Source: Pseudoalteromonas ruthenica (lineage in GTDB: Bacteria; Pseudomonadota; Gammaproteobacteria; Enterobacterales; Alteromonadaceae). Taken from it: DNA of 64,000 bases. Position numbers and translations under genes: made by a program. The first letter of the stretch is position 1, and every line of letters starts with the position of its first letter. The notes under the pieces were generated by a model that saw nothing but the letters and a program-made list of their open reading frames with translations, was not told where the DNA came from and made no database searches. The stretch lies in assembly GCF_008808095.1 (NCBI RefSeq), contig NZ_CP023396.1, positions 1,240,001-1,304,000 of the forward strand, written 5' to 3'. Below are positions 40,688 to 47,936 of the stretch, in pieces.

Positions 40688-41332
40688 TTATACTAGGTAT
40701 AAGCTATCTGCTTTAGTTTTTACCTGCATGCCGGTGACTAATTCAACGTGGATATCATCTTTGTTGACTTCAGTGATAGTACCGTTGACTAGCGCCTGAC
40801 CTAGTTTAACTTTAACTTTGGTATTAGCCTTGACCTTGTCGCTTGGCAAAGGTTCAACTTTGTTACTACGACGCGGTGCAGGTTCTGCATTTTTTTTGAC
40901 TTTAGCGCCTTTAGGGTGAGGCTTACCAGGTCCACTTGGACGTTTTTTGTAACCCTTTGTATCACCGTCTTTAGCACCACGAGCAGGCTTTTTACGTTTA
41001 GCCATTTTTGCGCGGCTTTGCTCAAGCGCAGTTTTTGCATGCTCAACGTGCTCTTGCTCTACTTTTTCTGCTTGGTTGCCATCTAAATCAACGCGGTATT
41101 CATTATTAACAACCGCTTCAAGGTAGCGCCAGTGTGAAGTGTACTTTCTCAACGCTTGACGAACTTGCGTTTTGCTGACCTTTTCACTGCCTTCAATACG
41201 CTCAGCAATGTCTTTAAAAATACCGACTTTAAGTGGCTTAATGCCTTCTTTTTGTTTAAAACAATTGGGAAATTCCTGGTATAGGAATTCCAATACTTCG
41301 TTTATGTCTTTTAGCTTGTTTGTGGTTTCCAT
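40688..41332 (-). CDS. proQ: RNA chaperone ProQ
   Basis: Global RNA-binding protein that stabilises small RNAs and mRNA 3' ends; it also affects ProP levels. 214 residues. The FinO/ProQ domain (about 5-120) contains LYQEFPNCFKQKEGIKPLK, QVRQALRKYTSHWRYL. A lysine/proline-rich linker (about 105-165) follows, and then a Tudor-like C-terminal domain (VKVKLGQALVNGTITEV). It forms an operon with prc downstream and msrC upstream. Confidence 0.95.
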   Translation of the reverse strand: METTNKLKDINEVLEFLYQEFPNCFKQKEGIKPLKVGIFKDIAERIEGSEKVSKTQVRQALRKYTSHWRYLEAVVNNEYRVDLDGNQAEKVEQEHVEHAKTALEQSRAKMAKRKKPARGAKDGDTKGYKKRPSGPGKPHPKGAKVKKNAEPAPRRSNKVEPLPSDKVKANTKVKVKLGQALVNGTITEVNKDDIHVELVTGMQVKTKADSLYLV

Positions 41333-41347
41333 TTCTAAACCTTAAAT

Positions 41348-41626
41348 TTACATCTGCTCGTCTTGCGCCGAGTCGACATAGTGTTCAACCCAGTCCATTA
41401 ATTCTTCGTGTTCAGCATCGAGAAGCGCGGTGTCTCCGCGTAATTGCTCCCAAATACCGTTAATTATTTCATCTATGCGTTCGCAGCTTAGATCATCATC
41501 CAAGCGTTCCCATGCATGGTGGATTAGTTCGTTGTAACGCTCAGTAACGAACTCCTCTTCCCCTTCCCAGTCGCCGATATCGGACTGTGCGAAAAGGTAG
41601 TCATGTACACTAAGTAAGTCTTTCAT
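41348..41626 (-). CDS. Small acidic protein of unknown function
   Basis: A 92-residue, strongly acidic protein (many D/E, six W) predicted to be helical, with no signal or membrane segment. I do not recognise the family. Its start codon shares a base with the msrC stop (TAATG), and proQ starts 15 bp after its end, so it is translated between two conserved genes in one message. That position argues for a real gene. It could modulate ProQ or be an unrelated cytosolic protein. Confidence 0.7.
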   Translation of the reverse strand: MKDLLSVHDYLFAQSDIGDWEGEEEFVTERYNELIHHAWERLDDDLSCERIDEIINGIWEQLRGDTALLDAEHEELMDWVEHYVDSAQDEQM

Positions 41627-42084
41627 TACAGGTATTTTTCGATGCTGTGAACTAGCTTCTCAAGGCCCTGCTTATCTTGCTCATCGAACCGTCCCACTGT
41701 AGGACTGTCGATGTCAAGAACGGCAATGGCATTTCCTTGCTTTTTCACCACCACCACAACTTCAGAATTTGACGCCGCATCGCAGGCGATATGCCCGGGG
41801 AATTGATGAACGTCAGTTACCAGTTGAGTGGTGTCTTCAGCAACAGCAGTACCACACACACCTTTTCCAACTTCAATGCGTACACACGCTGGTTTTCCTT
41901 GGAACGGCCCTAACACCATTTGTTGTGGCGACTCCAAAATGTAAAACCCTGCCCAGTTTATATCCTCTAAAGACATAAATAACAGCGCACTAATGTTCGC
42001 CATATTAGCAATTTGATTGGTTTCATCACTGACCAGCGCGAGTGCTTGCTGTGTCAGGGATTCATAAAAGGCTTCTTTACTCAT
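41626..42084 (-). CDS. msrC: Free methionine-(R)-sulfoxide reductase
   Basis: Cytosolic GAF-domain enzyme that reduces free Met-R-sulfoxide. 152 residues. The three conserved cysteines are present: QGKPACVRI, GKGVCGTAVAE and GHIACDAASNSE. The aromatic segment LEDINWAGFYIL lines the pocket. It is the first gene of msrC-(small acidic gene)-proQ-prc. Confidence 0.93.
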   Translation of the reverse strand: MSKEAFYESLTQQALALVSDETNQIANMANISALLFMSLEDINWAGFYILESPQQMVLGPFQGKPACVRIEVGKGVCGTAVAEDTTQLVTDVHQFPGHIACDAASNSEVVVVVKKQGNAIAVLDIDSPTVGRFDEQDKQGLEKLVHSIEKYL

Positions 42085-42227
42085 TCACACTACTACTTCA
42101 CATAGAATACGCAGTGTTTAAGGTACTCTTTGTGGCGCGCAAATGAAACCTTTTATCATGAAAAAAGTGATGCAGTCGCTTGAAAAAACGCTGATTGATT
42201 ATTTTTACGCCATGAAGATAGGTAAGA

Positions 42228-42614
42228 TTAAGCTTCGCGGGCGCTGCCCCGGCGCAGGGCAAACAAGAACAGTCCACTTCCAAGTGCCGCCATCAGTGCG
42301 TTGACAACGAGTAAAAACCCCGCCTGCGCGCCAAAAGCATAACTGAACAACGCCCCTCCTAGTAGACCTAATGTGAGTACGCCGCTGTAATGCACTTTAT
42401 TGTACTTGTACATCAGCAAATAACCGGGGACGACAAACACAGCCATCGCCAATCCCAAGATATGGGCGTTAGCAATAGCAGATAACAATACGGCAAAAAA
42501 TAGCTGCGCACCGTTTTGCTGTGCCCCTAAGGCGTAATAAATGCCTAACACCACACCAATCAATACCGGTGCTAATAAGGAATATAAAACTGCTTTTGCG
42601 AGGGTGTGTTTCAT
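42228..42614 (-). CDS. Small integral membrane protein of unknown function
   Basis: A 128-residue protein with four hydrophobic stretches (about 8-30, 38-65, 78-93, 97-118) and no recognised domain. It ends in the basic tail RRGSAREA. It stands alone between msrC and the tRNA-Ser genes. The downstream gap to msrC (143 bp) holds no other clear gene. Confidence 0.6.
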   Translation of the reverse strand: MKHTLAKAVLYSLLAPVLIGVVLGIYYALGAQQNGAQLFFAVLLSAIANAHILGLAMAVFVVPGYLLMYKYNKVHYSGVLTLGLLGGALFSYAFGAQAGFLLVVNALMAALGSGLFLFALRRGSAREA

Positions 42615-42697
42615 AATAGTGACTGCTGAACATGATTTATGAAAGCATTGCAGATCTGCAAAATCCTGCCAATAGCGACGTTAGTCGTAGAAAGCAA

Positions 42698-42725
42698 AAA
42701 GGCCTCAGCATATGCTGAGGCCTTT
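42698..42725 (-). terminator. Terminator of the tRNA-Ser unit
   Basis: A long near-perfect palindrome (AAAGGCCTCAGCA/TGCTGAGGCCTTT) is followed on the minus strand by a T-run. It is only 5 bp beyond the 3' end of the downstream tRNA-Ser gene. Confidence 0.9.
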
Positions 42726-42730
42726 AATAG

Positions 42731-42821
42731 TGGCGGAGAGATAGGGATTCGAACCCTAGATGGGCTATTAACCCATGCCGGTTTTCAAGACCGGTGCATT
42801 CAACCGCTCTGCCATCTCTCC
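42731..42821 (-). tRNA. tRNA-Ser (anticodon TGA), downstream copy
   Basis: A 91-nt gene with encoded CCA, a 7-bp acceptor stem starting GGAGAGA, an anticodon loop CTTGAAA with anticodon TGA, and the long variable arm of class II serine tRNAs. It is identical to the neighbouring copy. Confidence 0.97.
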
Positions 42822-42865
42822 TAAAGCGGTACTTAGATAACTGCGTCACCTAAATAGAAATTAAG

Positions 42866-42956
42866 TGGCGGAGAGATAGGGATTCGAACCCTAGATGGGC
42901 TATTAACCCATGCCGGTTTTCAAGACCGGTGCATTCAACCGCTCTGCCATCTCTCC
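42866..42956 (-). tRNA. tRNA-Ser (anticodon TGA), upstream copy
   Basis: Identical in all 91 positions to the copy at 42731-42821, with a 44-bp spacer between them. Recent duplication or gene conversion is likely. Both share the terminator at 42698-42725. Confidence 0.97.
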
Positions 42957-43182
42957 GCAGCGGCGTGCATATTAGTGAAATGCCTGACGTTTGTGAAGTG
43001 TTATTTTGAAATAATGTTCTAAATGGCTATTTTTTATCACAATCGCACAGCAATCGAACAATTTGCGAATTTTGCAGTCTATTGAAAGGTAAAGGTTTGC
43101 CCATATATAGAAGACTTGGTAATCTTTAACTCAGGTGCCCTCGGGTACTTCGAGGATCGATTTCAATTTAAGGAGTTTCACA

Positions 43183-43848
43183 ATGGCGTTTAATAACTCG
43201 TACAGCTCGGCTAAGCCGGTGATGTCGACCATTGAGACAAATAAGGTTTTAAAAAACACTTACTTTTTACTCGCGATGACGTTGGCATTTAGTGCTGTGA
43301 CAGCGGGTATTTCAATGGCGCTTAACCCACCGTTCTTCACCGGTATCGTTTGTTCACTGATTGCCCTCGGCATGTTGTTCATTATCAACAAAAAAGCAGA
43401 CTCTTCAGCGGGTGTGCTACTGACCTTTGCCTTTACCGGTATTCTTGGTTTCGGCCTCGGTCCGATGTTGAACCACTATGCTGCGATGGCAAACGGCCCA
43501 ATGTTGATCATGCAAGCACTTGGCTCAACGGCGCTGATCTTCTTTGGTCTTTCTGCTTATGCACTCACGACTAAGAAAGACTTCTCCTTTATGGGCGGTT
43601 TTTTGATGGTTGGCTTGGTTGTTGTGATTATCACCAGCATCGTTAATATCTTTATCGGTAGCTCGATGGTGTTCATGGTCACTAATGCAGCCGTTGTGCT
43701 TATCATGTCAGGCCTCATCCTGTTTGATACCAGCCGCATCATTAACGGGGGTGAAACTAACTACGTGCGTGCAACTGTGGCGTTGTACCTAAACGTATAT
43801 AACTTATTCACTTCGTTACTGCACCTACTTGGCGCAGCTGATGACTAA
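43183..43848 (+). CDS. yccA: Bax inhibitor-1 / YccA family membrane protein
   Basis: A 221-residue inner-membrane protein of the BI-1/YccA family with seven hydrophobic segments; in E. coli YccA inhibits FtsH proteolysis. The soluble N-terminus (MAFNNSYSSAKPVMSTIETNKVLKN, landmark only) is followed by TYFLLAMTLAFSAVTAG, GFGLGPML and NLFTSLLHLLG at the C-terminus. The ATG at 43183 has AAGGAG seven bases upstream. It precedes the tus genes, as in Shewanella and relatives. Confidence 0.93.
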   Translation: MAFNNSYSSAKPVMSTIETNKVLKNTYFLLAMTLAFSAVTAGISMALNPPFFTGIVCSLIALGMLFIINKKADSSAGVLLTFAFTGILGFGLGPMLNHYAAMANGPMLIMQALGSTALIFFGLSAYALTTKKDFSFMGGFLMVGLVVVIITSIVNIFIGSSMVFMVTNAAVVLIMSGLILFDTSRIINGGETNYVRATVALYLNVYNLFTSLLHLLGAADD

Positions 43849-43869
43849 TTAGCAATATTTGCTAAAATG

Positions 43870-43893
43870 AGCCCCATTCATTGGGGCTTTTTT
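43870..43893 (+). terminator. Rho-independent terminator of yccA
   Basis: AGCCCCA/TGGGGCT stem with a five-base loop followed by five further T residues, 22 bp after yccA. It ends just before the tusD start, so tus expression requires read-through or a nearby promoter. Confidence 0.9.
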
Positions 43894-43904
43894 GTGGATG
43901 TAAT

Positions 43905-44258
43905 TTGGCCAGCTTCGTATTATCACTGCATAGCGCACCGAGTGATGCCATCACTTTGGTGGCGCTCAAACGCTTTGTTGACAATGCCCTCTCGCTTGGG
44001 CACCAAATAAAAACGATTTTTCTCTATCAAGATGGGGTTTATCATGCGCTGGATCAGTTCGATGTCAGTAGCGATGAATTCGATGTCGCAGCGCTGTGGC
44101 AGCAGCTCTTTGATAGCGGAATTGAATTGAGCCTGTGTATCACCGCAGCTAACAAGCGCGGCATTGACACCGAGCAGGTTAAACTATTTACCGTCTCGGG
44201 ACTTGCAGAGTTTGCCATGCTCGCCACTGACGCCGACAGGTGGGTACAATTCAAATGA
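43905..44258 (+). CDS. tusD: Sulfurtransferase complex subunit TusD
   Basis: Part of the TusBCD heterohexamer that passes persulfide sulfur from TusA to TusE for 2-thiolation of U34 in tRNAs. About 117 residues. The active cysteine is in LSLCITAANKRGI, and FLYQDGVYHALD and the end DADRWVQFK match TusD. The likely start is TTG at 43905 with GGA upstream; the frame extends back to 43881, but that part overlaps the yccA terminator. The stop overlaps the tusC start. Confidence 0.88.
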   Translation: MASFVLSLHSAPSDAITLVALKRFVDNALSLGHQIKTIFLYQDGVYHALDQFDVSSDEFDVAALWQQLFDSGIELSLCITAANKRGIDTEQVKLFTVSGLAEFAMLATDADRWVQFK

Positions 44259-44611
44259 ATAACATCTTAGTCATCTCTAAACACGGGCCCTATCATCAGC
44301 AAAGTCTGCGCGAGTCCTTAGATATGGTCCTTATTTTCGCCGCTATTGATCAGCAGGTTACCTGGTTACTAGAAGGCGCAGCAGTACTCTCACTAGTGAA
44401 AAATCAACGCCCCAGTGCGCAGCAACAAAAAGACTTCACTAAAGCCATCGGCATGTTGGAAATCTATGATATTGAATCTGTCTATGTGTGCGCCGATGCG
44501 CTGAACGAGCATGGCTTGAGCACAGATGACTTGGCGATAGAGGTGCAAATCGCCTATGACAATGACAAGCGTGCATTAATCAAGCAAGTGGATAAGGTAG
44601 TGACTTTATGA
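44255..44611 (+). CDS. tusC: Sulfurtransferase complex subunit TusC
   Basis: A 118-residue DsrF-like subunit of TusBCD. The N-terminus NILVISKHGPYHQQSLRESLDM and MLEIYDIESVYVC are characteristic. The ATG at 44255 overlaps the tusD stop (ATGA), and the TGA stop overlaps the tusB start, so the three subunits are translationally coupled. Confidence 0.92.
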   Translation: MNNILVISKHGPYHQQSLRESLDMVLIFAAIDQQVTWLLEGAAVLSLVKNQRPSAQQQKDFTKAIGMLEIYDIESVYVCADALNEHGLSTDDLAIEVQIAYDNDKRALIKQVDKVVTL

Positions 44612-44877
44612 GCAAAGGTACATTATTCATTGTGCGTAGTGCACTTAGCGAGCACCCTACTCTGAGCAGCATCATTAGCAAGGAAGACGGCGTGTTACTG
44701 CGCGCTGAGGCCTGTTACAATGCGTCGGCTTATGTAGGGCTGGGTGTGGCCACTTATGCCCTTGAGCAAGATGTGAATGCCTGTGGCGGGCACCATCGCA
44801 CAACAGGTGTCACCGTGATTAACGATGCGCAATGGGTCGAATTGACCTTACAATACCAACGAACAATCAGTGAGTAA
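44608..44877 (+). CDS. tusB: Sulfurtransferase complex subunit TusB
   Basis: An 89-residue DsrH-like subunit of TusBCD. It contains [26 protein letters not shown], and [16 protein letters not shown] near the end. It starts at an ATG inside the tusC stop. It is slightly smaller than TusC, as expected. Confidence 0.9.
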   Translation: MSKGTLFIVRSALSEHPTLSSIISKEDGVLLRAEACYNASAYVGLGVATYALEQDVNACGGHHRTTGVTVINDAQWVELTLQYQRTISE

Positions 44878-44890
44878 ATCAGTGAGTAAC

Positions 44891-45220
44891 ATGATTGAAT
44901 TCAACGGCCAAGAAATAGCAACAGACAAACAAGGCTATCTGCTCGATAGTAGCCAGTGGCAGAAAGAGTTAGCTCCAGTTATCGCCGCGCAAGAGAATAT
45001 TGAACTCACAGAGGCGCATTGGGAAGTGGTGATGTTTGTCCGTGACTTTTATCAGGAATTTGATACCAGCCCAGCGATTCGTATGCTGGTAAAGGCCATG
45101 GCAAAGAAATTGGGAGAGGACAAGGGTAATAGCAAATACTTGTATAAGCTCTTTCCCAAGGGGCCGGCAAAACAAGCGACTAAAATAGCCGGTTTACCCA
45201 AACCGGCTCGATGTATTTAG
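44891..45220 (+). CDS. tusE: Sulfur relay protein TusE
   Basis: DsrC-family sulfur carrier that hands persulfide to MnmA on the tRNA. 109 residues from the ATG at 44891, exactly the E. coli length, with [17 protein letters not shown] aligning to the E. coli start; GTG codons at 44870 and 44882 would only add residues not seen in the family. The core [20 protein letters not shown] and the C-terminal GLPKPARCI, with the penultimate active cysteine, are intact. In E. coli tusE is away from tusDCB; here all four are together. Confidence 0.95.
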   Translation: MIEFNGQEIATDKQGYLLDSSQWQKELAPVIAAQENIELTEAHWEVVMFVRDFYQEFDTSPAIRMLVKAMAKKLGEDKGNSKYLYKLFPKGPAKQATKIAGLPKPARCI

Positions 45221-45385
45221 CCTTACCACCAACAAGCTATGCTGAGCTTGTCAGAATCATCTGGCAGGCTCAGAAACTTTTCTTTTGAGCCAACATACCA
45301 CCTTTTAAAGTTTCTTCGCTTTGCGCCGAAAGGGGATAGTCCAAGCACCAAACTTATACCTTCCTGAATATCTTCGTTTCCATAA

Positions 45386-45475
45386 TCAGCCCTCAAGCTC
45401 CTTCTTAATTCGGGGAACTACCACACGATAAGTTTTATCTGCTTCTTGTTTAGCAAATATCTGCTTCACACCCAT
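45386..45475 (-). CDS. Possible small or remnant gene
   Basis: A 29-codon frame, MGVKQIFAKQEADKTYRVV onward to KKELEG and a TGA stop, lies in the 296-bp gap between tusE and the membrane-protein gene. The frame is open about 20 codons further upstream, with a possible GTG start behind AAGGA. Residue composition looks protein-like, but it may be the tail of a decayed gene. The rest of the gap holds small hairpins and no other gene. Confidence 0.3.
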   Translation of the reverse strand: MGVKQIFAKQEADKTYRVVVPRIKKELEG

Positions 45476-45516
45476 TGTTATTAAGGTGGTAAAGTGCGAC
45501 ACGGCTCTCAAGTCCT

Positions 45517-45930
45517 TTAGGAAGGCAGCGAAGCGTCCCTATTCGGTACTTTTGAGTTCCATTTTGAGTTCTCCATTATCACATAAAAAATGATTAGGTC
45601 AGTCAAGGTGAAAACGATGATATCTATCGTTATGTTTGCCTCCTGCTCCCAATAAATAATAACGGGCGCAAAAATCAAACAAATACTGGAGGCAAGATAA
45701 CAACACCCTATTAGCTTCAGCTTACCCCCAGTGAAGATTTTGCGTTCATAGCCTATACCGTATAAAGCAATGACCGCAAAAAATGTCGCTACTGTAGATG
45801 CAGTATTAACAGCCATAGAAAAGTAAGACTGCTCCATTCCTTGGTAAGCTGAAAACGGTACTGCGGTAGCCAATGAATTTCCAATTATGAGTAACCAAAA
45901 AAATAGCTTCGCTAAAAATTTGAACCTCAT
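45517..45930 (-). CDS. Four-helix membrane protein, candidate immunity partner of the lipase
   Basis: A 137-residue protein with four hydrophobic stretches (about 5-28, 38-62, 72-92, 97-118) and the hydrophilic tail ENSKWNSKVPNRDAS. No family is recognised. It starts 16 bp after the lipase stop on the same strand and is the last gene of a three-gene unit. Its composition is more AT-rich than neighbouring core genes. Small membrane proteins encoded directly after lipase-type toxins often protect the producer; that role is inference here. Confidence 0.6.
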   Translation of the reverse strand: MRFKFLAKLFFWLLIIGNSLATAVPFSAYQGMEQSYFSMAVNTASTVATFFAVIALYGIGYERKIFTGGKLKLIGCCYLASSICLIFAPVIIYWEQEANITIDIIVFTLTDLIIFYVIMENSKWNSKVPNRDASLPS

Positions 45931-45946
45931 AGAGCCCTACTCTAGC

Positions 45947-47113
45947 TTAATCTAAGCCATTAAGGGCGCCACGTACACTGCGATACAGGGCTCCCATGGT
46001 CGAGTCGAAGACCCACTTAATCATTTTATAAGTTAGTTCAAACGCTTTGCCCACAACCTTGCCTGCGAAAACCAGCATATGCCCTAATAAACCCAAGGTT
46101 TGCTCGGCAAAACGCGCAGACGCCTTCGCTACTTGTTCTAAGGTACGCGCGACCATATCGTAAAACGTTAACGAGCTGCTGATCGCCGCTTGCGTTACCA
46201 CTGCCGTGTAATAGCCGGAGTCTTTCAACAAGGTGATCAATGCTGAGCTTATTTTATCCGCCCAATGGCTTGAGAATGAAGCCTGAGCTCTGTCTTCAAA
46301 ACGAAGACGCACAGGCTGGCTCAAGAAATTATCTGAGCGCTGCTTTAAGGTGGACCAGTCACTGGCGCTAGCGGTATTTAAGTAACCCGGAGTGCCATCG
46401 AGCTTATGGGCCGACACGTTAAGGCCTTGGCCATCGTCGAGGCGGAATTCACTGCCATTAAACGGCGCGTGAATAAAAGGCCAAAGCGGCACTTTAGGAA
46501 CCGGATCGGCACCATGAGTAGAGCGGTATATATTCTCTAGTTTCGTAGTGGTTGAGCGGGCAAAATCGGTCTTACCTACACGCGGTGCGCCAAAGGTATA
46601 TAGTTTAGTTGGCAAAGAATACTCGGTATTCACCCAATCAGCGGTCAATTGTGCCAACGCCCCGCCTAAGCTGTGGCCAACACAATGCACAACACCTGTG
46701 TTGCCGGCTTTGCGGTTACTATCAACAAACTGAGCAAACGCCTGCTTCATGGAGTTGAAGGTTTTATTAAATCCGGCGTGTACCATTTTATTACTGCTGC
46801 TGGCGCTAAGACCACAGTTTAAGTCTGTCAGTCCATCACGTAATGAGGCAGTACCACGAATCGCAATAACGCTATCGCCGGCAAACTCGTTGATGCCTTT
46901 ACCAACAAAAGCAAAGCCCGTGCTTAAGCCGAACAGATGAGAGAAAAAACCACCTGAGACACCGTCAACAACACTGTCACCGGTGACAAACTCAAACGAG
47001 TTACGTAGATTAGGGCCAACGATAGAGCGCACATCTAGCACCTTACTTGCACCTTTAGCACGGTACGCCATGGCGGCGAGTTCAGAGGCCTGACGCGGGG
47101 AAAGAGTGTTCAT
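45947..47113 (-). CDS. Class 3 lipase family protein, possible antibacterial effector
   Basis: A 388-residue alpha/beta hydrolase. The nucleophile elbow is GHSLGG in VVHCVGHSLGGALAQLTADW near residue 145, followed by LYTFGAPRVGKTDFA and a likely acidic residue in STHGADPVPKVP; a histidine in the ISAHKLDGTPGY region could complete the triad. The N-terminus (SPRQASELAAMAYRA) has no signal peptide. The last 130 residues are amphipathic helices. Lack of a Sec signal and flanking small genes on both sides resemble type VI lipase effector loci, but no VgrG, PAAR or Hcp gene is nearby, so a cytosolic or otherwise secreted lipase is equally possible. Confidence 0.8.
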   Translation of the reverse strand: MNTLSPRQASELAAMAYRAKGASKVLDVRSIVGPNLRNSFEFVTGDSVVDGVSGGFFSHLFGLSTGFAFVGKGINEFAGDSVIAIRGTASLRDGLTDLNCGLSASSSNKMVHAGFNKTFNSMKQAFAQFVDSNRKAGNTGVVHCVGHSLGGALAQLTADWVNTEYSLPTKLYTFGAPRVGKTDFARSTTTKLENIYRSTHGADPVPKVPLWPFIHAPFNGSEFRLDDGQGLNVSAHKLDGTPGYLNTASASDWSTLKQRSDNFLSQPVRLRFEDRAQASFSSHWADKISSALITLLKDSGYYTAVVTQAAISSSLTFYDMVARTLEQVAKASARFAEQTLGLLGHMLVFAGKVVGKAFELTYKMIKWVFDSTMGALYRSVRGALNGLD

Positions 47114-47165
47114 AATTACTTAATTCCTTGTATGAGTATTTTTTTGCGTCGCTAAACCGCAGCGA

Positions 47166-47597
47166 TCAGTCTAAGTTGCAAACACCATAAATAGTTTGGT
47201 ATCTGCCCGGTACATCTTTAAATTCAAAGTCGTATATTTTTTCTTCACGCCCTATATCACAGTGCAAATCTTTAAGTTTGGCGGCAACAATATCATTTCC
47301 TTCAACTTGACCAATCAACGTGCCCCAGAGCGTGTATTTTTTATCGTCAACAATGACATAAATTGCTTGCGCGATGCCTTCGTTATCGAACATATTGCCC
47401 GGCTTTGACGATTCAATATTCTTTTCTTCAAAGTGAAAACGGCCCTTCTCGTCAGTGGTCACACTGTCACTGTAAACGTCGCCATAACTAATATCGCGGT
47501 GAATGGTCATGTGCGCCAGCGCGTCGCCGTTGTGTTGCACTTGGCCATACACTTCGGGTGATAACTGTACGGTGTGTTTTTTAAAAATTCCGAACAT
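47166..47597 (-). CDS. DUF6795-like protein upstream of the lipase
   Basis: A 143-residue protein starting MFGIFKKHTVQLSPEVYGQV, then GDVYSDSVTTDEKGRFHFEEK, a transthyretin/carboxypeptidase-regulatory-like beta domain. It resembles DUF6795 proteins, function unknown. The ATG at 47597 has AAGG eight bases upstream. The frame remains open to about 47735 and would then add a membrane helix (KLSVTVLVGISLLVLSIKVF) that would place the domain in the periplasm, but no ribosome site supports those starts. It lies 52 bp before the lipase. An immunity or chaperone role is a guess from context. Confidence 0.65.
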   Translation of the reverse strand: MFGIFKKHTVQLSPEVYGQVQHNGDALAHMTIHRDISYGDVYSDSVTTDEKGRFHFEEKNIESSKPGNMFDNEGIAQAIYVIVDDKKYTLWGTLIGQVEGNDIVAAKLKDLHCDIGREEKIYDFEFKDVPGRYQTIYGVCNLD

Positions 47598-47936
47598 AGC
47601 GAATACCTTTATAGAAAGTACTAACAGTGATATACCAACGAGTACAGTGACCGAGAGCTTAAGCTGTCGGTACCACGACCCAGATTCAACATTGGAATTA
47701 TCTATCAAAGCGAAGCTCCACATAGTGAAGCGCAACGAGGAAGGGGGACATACCTATGCAGTATGGCGATTCTTCCCTGAGCGCAATTCATTCCCTGGCT
47801 AAATGCAAACTACGCAGATAACCTGTTTGAGTATGTTCACATATTGTAAACAACACTGTGAGCAAAACTCAATCACTATTTGGCATAAAAAAAGGCGCTT
47901 TTATAGCGCCTTTTAATACTTTTTCATACTAATGAC
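47598..47936. other. Gene-poor stretch between lipase unit and amidohydrolases
   Basis: The first 140 bp may encode an N-terminal extension of the DUF6795-like protein; the rest holds the promoter region for that unit and, at 47890-47914, the amidohydrolase terminator. No other gene is seen. Confidence 0.5.
47890..47914 (-). terminator. Terminator of the amidohydrolase operon
   Basis: A 10-bp stem (AAAAGGCGCT/AGCGCCTTTT) with a five-base loop and seven T residues on the minus strand, 23 bp after the amidohydrolase stop. Confidence 0.9.

Noticed and set aside
42098..42283. 61-codon minus-strand frame between msrC and the small membrane protein
   Set aside because: No ribosome site, no recognisable pattern, overlaps the membrane-protein gene in another frame.
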